Assembly: GCF_964340395.1 (NCBI RefSeq)
Contig: NC_135566.1
Span: 21,216,584 to 21,280,583, forward strand
Length of the DNA stretch: 64,000 nt
Reading direction: 5' to 3'
Origin: Glandiceps talaboti
Taxonomy: Eukaryota > Hemichordata > Enteropneusta > Spengelidae
Shown: piece after piece, positions 24,577 through 35,000 of the stretch
Layout: every line of letters begins with the position of its first letter
How positions within the stretch are numbered: the first letter of the stretch is position 1
The notes under the pieces: model-generated
The model's input: only the letters and a program-made list of their open reading frames with translations
The model's database searches: none
Told to the model about the DNA's origin: nothing
Position numbers and translations under genes: made by a program

Positions 24577-27373
24577 TCTTTTTATAGAGTGGCGGCTGTC
24601 ATTCCAGTGGTTCTACAGTGTAGAGGGTGTCATTCAACTAACTGAATGTAGAAAAGGGTGTCATTCCACTGTTTACCACCTAGAAATGCTGTCATTCCAG
24701 TTCTAAAGCATTGAAAATGCTGTCATTCCACTTATTTTATAGAGTGGCGGCTGTCATTCCAGTGGTTCTACAGTGCAGAGTGTGTCATTCAACTAACTGA
24801 TTGTAGAAAAGGGTGTCATTCCACTGTTTACCACCTAGAAATGCTGTCATTCCAGTACCAAAGCATTAAAAATGCTGTCATTCCACTTATTTTATAGAGT
24901 GGCGGCTGTCATTCCACTGGTTTTACAGTGCAGAGGGTGTCATTCAACTAACTGAATGTAGAAAAGGGTGTCATTCCACTGTTTACCACCTAGAAATGCT
25001 GTCATTCCAGTACCAAAGCATTAAAAATGCTGTCATTCCACTTATTTTATAGAGTGGCGGCTGTCATTCCAGTGGTTCTACAGTGTAGAGGGTGTCATTC
25101 AACTAACTGAATGTAGAAAAGGGTGTCATTCCACTGTTTACCACCTAGAAATGCTGTCATTCCAGTACCAAAGCATTAAAAATGCTGTCATTCCACTCTT
25201 TTTATAGAGTGGCGGCTGTCATTCCAGTGGTTCTACAGTGCAGAGTGTGTCATTCAACTAACTGAATGTAGAAAAGGGTGTCATTCCACTGTTTACCACC
25301 TAGAAATGCTGTCATTCCAGTTCTAAAGCATTGAAAATGCTGTCATTCCACTTATTTTATAGAGTGGCGGCTGTCATTCCAGTGGTTCTACAGTGCAGAG
25401 TGTGTCATTCAACTAACTGATTGTAGAAAAGGGTGTCATTCCACTGTTTACCACCTAGAAATGCTGTCATTCCAGTTCCAAAGCATTAAAAATGCTGTCA
25501 TTCCACTTATTTTATAGAGTGGCGGCTGTCATTCCACTGGTTTTACAGTGCAGAGGGTGTCATTCAACTAACTGAATGTAGAAAAGGGTGTCATTCCACT
25601 GTTTACCACCTAGAAATGCTGTCATTCCAGTACCAAAGCATTAAAAATGCTGTCATTCCACTTATTTTATAGAGTGGCGGCTGTCATTCCAGTGGTTCTA
25701 CAGTGTAGAGGGTGTCATTCAACTAACTGAATGTAGAAAAGGGTGTCATTCCACTGTTTACCACCTAGAAATGCTGTCATTCCAGTTCTAAAGCATTGAA
25801 AATGCTGTCATTCCACTTATTTTATAGAGTGGCGGCTGTCATTCCAGTGGTTCTACAGTGCAGAGGGTGTCATTCAACTAACTGAATGTAGAAAAGGGTG
25901 TCATTCCACTGTTTACCACCTAGAAATGCTGTCATTCCAGTTCTAAAGCATTGAAAATGCTGTCATTCCACTTATTTTATAGAGTGGCGGCTGTCATTCC
26001 ACTGGTTTTACAGTGCAGAGGGTGTCATTCAACTAACTGAATGTAGAAAAGGGTGTCATTCCACTGTTTACCACCTAGAAATGTTGTCATTCCAGTACCA
26101 AAGCATTAAAAATGCTGTCATTCCACTTATTTTATAGAGTGGCGGCTGTCATTCCAGTGGTTCTACAGTGTAGAGGGTGTCATTCAACTAACTGAATGTA
26201 GAAAAGGGTGTCATTCCACTGTTTACCACCTAGAAATGCTGTCATTCCAGTTCTAAAGCATTGAAAATGCTGTCATTCCACTTATTTTATAGAGTGGCGG
26301 CTGTCATTCCAGTGGTTCTACAGTGCAGAGGGTGTCATTCAACTAACTGAATGTAGAAAAGGGTGTCATTCCACTGTTTACCACCTAGAAATGCTGTCAT
26401 TCCAGTTCTAAAGCATTGAAAATGCTGTCATTCCACTTATTTTATAGAGTGGCGGCTGTCATTCCACTGGTTTTACAGTGCAGAGGGTGTCATTCAACTA
26501 ACTGAATGTAGAAAAGGGTGTCATTCCACTGTTTACCACCTAGAAATGCTGTCATTCCAGTACCAAAGCATTAAAAATGCTGTCATTCCACTTATTTTAT
26601 AGAGTGGCGGCTGTCATTCCAGTGGTTCTACAGTGTAGAGGGTGTCATTCAACTAACTGAATGTAGAAAAGGGTGTCATTCCACTGTTTACCACCTAGAA
26701 ATGCTGTCATTCCAGTTCTAAAGCATTGAAAATGCTGTCATTCCACTTATTTTATAGAGTGGCGGCTGTCATTCCAGTGGTTCTACAGTGCAGAGGGTGT
26801 CATTCAACTAACTGAATGTAGAAAAGGGTGTCATTCCACTGTTTACCACCTAGAAATGCTGTCATTCCAGTTCTAAAGCATTGAAAATGCTGTCATTCCA
26901 CTTATTTTATAGAGTGGCGGCTGTCATTCCAGTGGTTCTACAGTGCAGAGTGTGTCATTCAACTAACTGATTGTAGAAAAGGGTGTCATTCCACTGTTTA
27001 CCACCTAAAAATGCTGTCATTCCAGTTCCAAAGCATTAAAAATGCTGTCATTCCACTTATTTTATAGAGTGGCGGCTGTCATTCCAGGGGTTCTACAGTG
27101 TAGAGGCTGTCATTCAACTAACTGAATGTAGAAAAGGGTGTCATTCCACTGTTTACCACCTAGAAATGCTGTCATTCCAGTTCTAAAGCATTAAAAATGC
27201 TGTCATTCCACTTATTTTATAGAGTGGCGGCTGTCATTCCACTGGTTTTACAGTGCAGAGGGTGTCATTCAACTAACTGAATGTAGAAAAGGGTGTAATT
27301 CCACTGTTTACCACCTAGAAATGCTGTCATTCGTTTTCCGTCATTCAGGTTGTCATTCGTTTTAGGGTCACCC
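24577..27373 (-). repeat. Foldback right arm (about 18 inverted 155-bp units, 465-bp higher-order period)
   Basis: The same unit in reverse orientation. From about 25,520 to 26,870, three unit variants cycle (GTACCAAAGC, TTCTAAAGC, TTCTAAAGC). ACTGGTTTTACAG recurs at 25,526, 25,991 and 26,456. This is a three-unit, 465-bp higher-order repeat. Confidence 0.93.
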
Positions 27374-27725
27374 AATGTTGCATCCTGTGTTAATGTTTTA
27401 AGTCTTGTTACAAAACTTTAGAAAAGTCAGTTCAAATTTTTAAAATATTACACCAACAATTAAACCTTTTATCCTGCGATTTAAATGTTACCACTCCTAA
27501 ATAAAGTTTGGGCATCAAGAATTAAAAAATCTCGTTTTGCAAATTAATTTTCTGCTCTGTAAAAAGAAAGTTTTGTCCTAGAAATTTTAACTTTTTGTTT
27601 TGATATATTTATTTTGACCCCCAAAATAATGTTTTGCCCTATGAAAGTAAAGTTTTATCCTTGTATTAAATATTTTGCTCTCAAAAATCAATAAATTTAT
27701 TCCACATATTTATTGTTCCTGTGTC

Positions 27726-27766
27726 CATAGACCCTCCACCATGTTGGTGCCGGTGGAGGGTCTATG
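27726..27766. repeat. Perfect 15-bp inverted repeat with 11-base loop
   Basis: CATAGACCCTCCACC, an 11-nt loop, then the exact complement. Probably the core of a small dispersed hairpin element. It lies about 350 bp right of the foldback and 900 bp upstream of the PRODH start codon. Confidence 0.8.
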
Positions 27767-27919
27767 CTGTGTCACAATAAAGACATCTTGCCCATTCTTC
27801 GCTAATCTACACCCCTAAACTTATAATTGCCAAGAGACCAGTTACATTAATATCTCTTATCTGGGAGATTATCACACTCACTCACTCATTCATGCATAAT
27901 TATTCAATCGACCAATCAT

Positions 27920-28165
27920 TCAACCAACCAACCAACCAACCAACCAACCAACCAACCAACCAACCAACCAACCAACTAATCAATCAATCAATCGATCGAT
28001 CAAGTGCGTGCTCGCTGTGTCCTGTGGTTATAGCTCTCAATAATATTGTCCTGTACACGTACACATACACGTACACGTACACGTACACGTTTGAGACTTT
28101 TTTGAATTTGTGCGCTGCATGAGAAATTGTAATTGTAATTGTAATTGTAATTGTAATTTATTTAC
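27920..28165. repeat. Cluster of simple repeats upstream of PRODH
   Basis: (CCAA)n at about 27,922-27,974, (ATCA/ATCG)n to 28,002, (CGTACA)n at about 28,056-28,089, and (TAATTG)n at about 28,125-28,158. Confidence 0.9.
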
Positions 28166-28469
28166 CCATCACAAAAAAAATAATACACAACAATTGAAAG
28201 CATATAATACACAATGTGTGCATAATTGTATCAGAGCGGGCGAGAGGCTAGAAAATAGTTTCTAGCCACTCAAAACTCATACACTAGTATAAATATTACA
28301 ATGAAAAAAAAGATCAGGTGACTGCTGCAAAAACTCACAAACTACATACTGTACATGAAAAATGAAAATGAAAATGCGTGAAATTTTTTATTGATTTAAT
28401 AGGTTTCCGTTTGGTGTTTTAAGGTAGAATGAAAGCTTTCAAATGAGCTCTGTGTGATTTATTTGTTGG

Positions 28470-28570
28470 GAAATGTTAAATGTTCAGCCACGAGAAATAT
28501 CGCAGGTGGTGGCACCAGTGAGGGCGGGCTACTGACACCGGGTGTATGTTATGGGTGTTTATGTAATAAT
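28470..28570 (+). repeat. Dispersed repeat, short copy just upstream of PRODH exon 1
   Basis: Shares ACGAGAAATATC, GGTGGTGGCAC, and AGTGAGGGCGGGCTACTGAC with 29,700-29,870 and, inverted, with 29,460-29,560. It sits within 200 bp of the start codon, so it may fall in the promoter or 5' UTR. Confidence 0.75.
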
Positions 28571-28668
28571 AGGCGTCTATCTGTAGACGTAAACTCGGTC
28601 AAGGCCTGCATAGAGTTCCGGATTACTCCGTATGCAAGCAGGACTAGACTCGGCCATAAACGTACGTA

Positions 28669-29073
28669 ATGATGCAGGCGGCGTTAAGAATTCTACATAT
28701 TGGAAATACGTCTGTATTTTCATCCGTATCACGGAAACCACCATGGAATCCCAAAACACATATGTGTTTTCTAAGTAATAAGCCAACGCACTGTTTGGCT
28801 GTTTTCTACAAAACCTTGCAACCACTCGCAACGGCTACGCGGCGGAATATGAGCACTGAGGCCGACCTTCAAGGTAACGTTATCAATGAAACGTTTGATG
28901 TTAAGTCGAAAACACTCAAATCTTCCAAAGGACATAAACAAATTTTACTACCGCAGTGCAATTTTGATCATGTTGAAAAGGCTTTCAAAACGAAATCTAC
29001 CAAGGATATTCTCAGAAGTTTGGTAGTATTGAAGCTGTGTTCGTATGACTTCCTGGTGGACAACAGCGTAAAG
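28669..29073 (+). CDS. PRODH: PRODH exon 1 (transit peptide and N-terminal domain)
   Basis: Starts at tandem ATGATG. A later in-frame Met at 28,849 (MSTEADLQ) would drop the presequence. 135 codons, donor GTAAAG|GTAAAC, phase 0. FDHVEKAFKTKST is the usual PRODH entry motif. Confidence 0.9.
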
Positions 29074-32000
29074 GTAAACAAATGTTATGTTTTACAATAA
29101 TATCTTCGGCCTAGAACTCATCTTTCCAAAAACAAACAACAAACAAACAAACACGAAAGAATCCCGTCCAATTATACAAGGTAAATATTTTAGAAACATC
29201 TAATTGTAGAGGATGGTCATAGCGACGTTGTGGGCAACCTTCACTCAGCATATGTGTGACCCCTATTTAGTATTTGTGTATTTTGTAGGCAATTGTTGAA
29301 TATTGAATTATTAGTCTGGGTGCGTGAGTGGAGGTGTAAATCGTAACGATACCGTATAGCATAGGAACTAGACTAGACTAGTGAGTGGTGGTGTAAATCG
29401 TAACGGTACACCATGAAAGTTATACTTCCATGGTGTATACTTCCATGGGGTAGAGGGAGAAGTAATAATAAATCGGAGTGTCTCGTACCACCCCGGTGTC
29501 AGTAGCCCGCCCTCACTGGAACGGCTAGTGCCACCACCCCAGATATTTCTCGTCACACGCACAACAATCCAACAATCACTAACTCAAGTAGTGACGGATC
29601 GCCGCTATGGAGGCTTTTTTGACGGTTTGTGCGCAGCTCGAGAAATGAAATAATATGTTGCTATTTGGTGTTTTAAGGTAGAATGGAAGCATTTGTGGAG
29701 TTCCGTGTGATTTATTTGTTGGTAAATGTCCAGGGACGAGAAATATCTCGGGTGGTGGCACTAGCCGTTCCTCACTGGAACGGCTACTGCCACCGCGGTG
29801 GCAGTAGCCGTTCCAGTGAGGGCGGGCTACTGACACCGGGGTGGTACTAGACTCTGCCATAATAAATATGGGGGTACGAGACCACTAGAACGACATACCC
29901 ATTTGTCTAATCTATATTAAATTTTAGTATATACAAAACATGACCTTGTTGTTTACTGACGTTTTATAGTTAAGAGTATCTGTTGTTATGATGACACATT
30001 CAGTGAAGAAAGTGTCATTTATAGAGGACCAGATGCAGCCAAGAAATTTATGGAAATGATGCTATCAGTAGTTGACTATTGCAATGATATAAAACAGCAA
30101 CATTTTAACAAACCTTTGTGTAATGGTAAAAATGATGAAATATGTTTTAAAAACGCAACACAATGTCATACATTGTATTTGTGAAGCATTATACGATACG
30201 AGTCCGTGATCATTGCCATATTACTGGTAAATACCGTGGTTCAGCACATGAATCCTGTAATATCAATTTTCAAGTAACGAAAAAAATACCTGTCATATTC
30301 CACAATTTAAAAGGGTATGAAAGTCATTTCATCGTTCAAACTCTTGAAAATTTTAAGGAAAAAATTAATATTATCCCACATTCTGTGGAAAAGTTCATGT
30401 CTATAATGGTTGGTACTCATTTAGTATTTATAGATAGCTTAAATTTCTTAATGCTTCATTAGAAAAAACTAGTCAGTAACACAAGTGATTTCAAATACAC
30501 AAAACAGGAATTACCAGACAGCCTAAAAGTAAAACTACTAACAAGGAAGGGTGTATACCCCTATGACTATATGGATTCCACTGAAAAATTCAATGATGTT
30601 AGTCTTCCACTAAAGGAAAAATCCTATTCCATTCTAAATGACGCTGGTATAACTGATGAAGACTATGAGCATGCACAAGATATTTGGAAGCATTTCAATA
30701 TGCAAACGATGGGTGATTATCATGATCTGTACCTTAAAACCGATGTACTTTCATTAACTGATGTATTTGAAAATTTCCGAAAGACATGTAATGTATACTA
30801 TAACCTTGATCCTTGCCATTATTTTAGTGCTCTGGGATTATCCTGGGATGCTTGTCTAAAAATGACTAAAATTAATCTCGAATTATTAACGATATAGATA
30901 AGCATCTCTTCATAGAAAGAGGTTTCCGTGGAGGTATCGAGTCTTATATATCCACTGGTCACGCAAAGGCAAACAATCCATACATGAAAGACTATGATCC
31001 AACCCAGGAAACAAAGTACATCATGTATCTAGATGCTAATAATCTCTATGGTTGGGCAATGGTTCAATCTTTACCAACACATGGATTTAAATGGGTTGAT
31101 CTAGATTCGCTCAACATAAATAAGTACACCAACGAAAGTGACCATGGATTAATCCTTGAAGTTGATCTTGAGTATCTTGACGAGTTGCACGATCTCCACA
31201 ATGATTATCCTTTAGCACCTGAGAGATTATGTATTACTGAAGACATGTTATCCCCGCATAATAAAAACATATGCGACCTCTTTAATATCAAATGTGGAAA
31301 TATAGAGAAATTAACCACAACTCTAAGACCAAAAAAGAATTATATACTTCATGTTCAAAATTTAAAACAATATTTATCACTCGGTTTAAAAATAACCAAA
31401 ATTCACAGAGCCATTGAGTTCAATCAATCAAAATGGATGTCACAGTACATCTTATTTAACACAGAAAAAAGAAAGAAAGCAAGAAATGCATTCTAAAAAG
31501 ATTTCTTCAAACTAATGAATAACTTGATGAATGTACGTAAACACCGTAGTATAAAATTATGTACAACAGAAAAACACATCAAGAAATTAGTATCTAAACC
31601 AACGTTTGTGTGGAAAACAAAAAAGAACGATTAACCCTAAACCAGCCCTTATATGTTGGGATGAGTATTCTTGATTTGTCTAAAACTTTAATGTATGACT
31701 TTCATTACAACTATATAAAATAAAAATATGGACCACGAGCTAAATTATTATTTACAGAGACATACTCATTAATGTATGAAATTCAAGCCAATGACTCAAA
31801 GATTTCTACAAAGACAAAGACCTTTTTGACAATAGTGACTATACTCACCAAAAAGTCCATATTACTTTGATTATAACAAAAAAGTAATTGGTAAATTTAA
31901 AGACGAGTGTGCAAAGTAAAATGTACTCTTACATAACAGAGTCTGCTTCCACACGTAAAGCCAAAGGGATAAAAAAGTCAGTCATAAAAAAGAATATGAC

Positions 32001-35000
32001 TCACGAAGAATATAAGACAGTACTTTTTGAAAATTTACAGTCTAAACATTCCATGAATACTATACGCTCGATGAATCACCAGATTGGTAGTTACACAATC
32101 AATAAAACTTCTTTAAGTTGCTTTAATGATAAACGCTATGTTCTTGATCATTATAAAACATTAGCATATGGTCACGTTAATTTAAGCTGATTTGTGTAAG
32201 CTCGAGTGGAAATGAAATGAAATTGTATAGCCATTAAAATCTATCAGTTCTTTATTTTGGTTAGTTATCCAAATTCGAAGACTTCCATTTTCTTGATTGG
32301 CACCGGAACATTAGCAGGAATTGAATAAGTGACAGCTTTTCCTATTTCACCCCAGTCCTGTATCGTTAAAATTTGTAAATAATTAGACCTTTTCCCATTA
32401 ATGTAATTAGTAGGTGTATCTATAATATCGCAATAGACTACGTATTCAGTCACAGGAAGAAAATCTGCTTTGTACATGTATGTACTCGATGAATCATATT
32501 CTCTCTCTTCAAAACCAAGTATCTTCGCGAAATTTTTAGGCCTTGAAAAGTTTATTTTAACATTATCATCGAGCACCATCTGTGTTTTTCCTGTTGGCAA
32601 AATTCTCTTAAAATTAATTTATTTTGTTCTACCAATTGCTTGTGTTAACGTTTCTACATTGTAATTGCCTGGTTCTACTCTTTTAACTGACATTTTGTTG
32701 TTAACAGTAAAAGCAATTTCATTGTTTTCCCTCGTAATATTATACCAGGAATTATATAGTTTACACTCCAACTGTCGTATCTGTCTATAACCAGTAAGCG
32801 TTTCTGTAAAACTAATAGTAATATCATTAGTTTCTTTATTTATATACAACTTCATATTGTTTTATAATATATATATAAATTATGCCATCAAAGTTTAGAC
32901 TAGGTATGACACCACAAGGATATGCACTTTCTGATCTCAAAGATATTTCCACACCGATTTTATCCGGACGTCATCATAATAAAGACTTCATTTTAAAATG
33001 GAAAAATTAAAATAAATTATTTAATTTAGAACCAGCGGCAGTTCAAACACAGGAGCATACCACAATTTTAGTAGACCTAAATGACATAGATGATACAATC
33101 GAAGAATATAAAACAACAAAACATCATGTACCATTTGGCTTTGCGTACAGCAACAGAGATAACAATTTCTTTACTTTTGATTTACCACGAGATTTCATTG
33201 AAATGCTCGAAAAGCCACTAACTCTTGACCCTGGTTTAACTGACCGAGTTCCTTACCTATTGCTTTACAATGGCAATGATCAGACATTTAGTTTAACTGA
33301 TATCAGACACTATTTACCGGAAGCAGATCCTAGACTAGACCTTCTGAACCCTAAGTTACATTTAAAACTGGATGCTACAAAACAATAGTGAAAGAAAATA
33401 ATATTTTTAGTAGAATTTTAAATTCAGGGGAATGGTATTGTAGTTACAACATTCAAGAAGGAAATGTTAACTTATTTTATGATACGCAGTTTAAAATATT
33501 GGGTTTGAAACCTATAATATAATACTTTAGTATACCACCTTGCTAGTATGGACCAGTATCTTCAAGACTTGTATTACAATTCTGATTTAGCATACAGTGG
33601 CATCACAAAATTGTGGCATAAAATCAAAGAAGACAATGAAAAATAAAATATAAGGAATTGAAACAATGGTTGGAACAACAAGAAGTTTACACTATGCTCA
33701 AACCAGCAATTAAAAAGTTTCCTTACTGCAAAATAATTGTTTATGAAATTGATGACCAGTGGCAAGCTGACATTGTGGAGATGATTAACGACAAGAATTA
33801 TCGTTACATCCTGACTGTTATCGATGTATTATCGAAGTATGCCTGGATGGTGCCACTCAAATCAAAACGTGGTATTGAAATGGCTGACTCCTTTGAGTCA
33901 GCCAATTGTAGAGAAATCATCTCCATTTGTAGAGAAATTGTTTTTCACCACATTTGTGAATGAATAGACAATATCTGGAATTTTGGGAATATTCCCATGC
34001 CTGAGTTTCACCGGCTAAAATTTGATAAACTGTGGGTAAGTTGGGGGATGGAACCCTTAATGTGATCTGTGGGGATGGCTTGCTGTAATGAACTCCAGGA
34101 CACATAGAAATATGATTAAACATCAACTTTAATTAACTATATAAAAAGACTATATAAACATTCAAACAATATATTGGCCAGCAAAAGAATTACTTATCTG
34201 ACTGTGCTGCTATTGAGCAAATAATCTTAGTGTCCGAACGCGGGTGTACACACAAAGAAGCAGTGATGGCAGTCACACAACAATTAGTAGAGCTGGCTCC
34301 GACTGAAGATTCCACACTCCGTAGAACTGTCTCCAGATGCCCAATACTGCTACTACTGTCTGCTACTTACACACTTGAACCAGTTTGTATATTATCTTTA
34401 CAGACTGCTAAGTGCACTATTTACACTTTGTATATTCTCTTTACAGACTATGCGTTTGTCTCAGAAGATTCTCGGAAAACAACTCTCAAGTAGACTGATC
34501 AAATCTACATTTTATGGTCAGTTTGTTGCTGGTGAAGACATACAGACTGTACAGACTTGTGTTGATAGACTCACTCAATCTGGCATAGCGGCAATATTGG
34601 CTATTCCATTGGAAGAAGATATTGGTCAAAAGAAGGAAGGGTAATGAAAACTTTACAAAAGATTTGTTTTTTGGGCATATGGAAAAGAAATTTTGTCAGA
34701 CCCCAGAAGTTGATTATTATTAGTATAACAGTGAGTATTTGCCACCTATGTACATTTGTATGTTTATAACAACAATGACGTAAAGGAGCACTTTTTTGTT
34801 CTTCACCAAATTTATATCTCTGGATCTGCCTGAAAACTACAGGTGTCTCATTCAAAGAATAACTGTAATCAAATATTGGTTGTATGGATGAAACACCTTT
34901 GTTTGCAACTCAATAAATTGTAAAAAATTAAAAAGTATGTAAAATTGTTAATGTATGTACAATAACAGCATTTTTACTTTTAACAATATATTGAATTACA

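Larger units (their letters stand above)
23059..27373. mobile_element. Foldback (FB-like) transposon with 155-bp/31-bp inverted arrays and 9-bp TSD
   Basis: The outer ends are perfect inverted repeats: GGGTGACCCTAAAACG at 23,059 and its reverse complement ending at 27,373. They are flanked by identical 9-bp sequences AATGTTGCA (23,050-23,058 and 27,374-27,382). Inside, a 155-bp unit is repeated about 9.5 times rightward, then about 18 times in the opposite orientation. The arms meet at about 24,576. Each 155-bp unit is five 31-bp modules, each starting (G/T)GAATGACA. No transposase and no unique loop are seen, so it is non-autonomous. Drosophila FB elements share the 9-bp target duplication and arms of short (31-bp) modules; Mutator-like elements also make TSDs of about 9 bp. 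Confidence 0.93.
29968..33950. mobile_element. Polinton/Maverick element, decayed and truncated
   Basis: Remnant of a large self-synthesising DNA transposon (a viral-lineage element). It includes a protein-primed family B DNA polymerase (plus), a structural-protein gene (minus), an unrecognised gene (plus) and a retroviral-type integrase start (plus). Gene order and mixed strands fit Polintons. Many stops and frameshifts, no ATPase, protease or major capsid gene, and no terminal repeats found. It lies in PRODH intron 1, and its age is unknown. Confidence 0.85.

Noticed and set aside
28577-28831. Minus-strand 84-residue frame opposite PRODH exon 1
   Set aside because: Shadow of the PRODH first exon, which matches the family and continues in phase.
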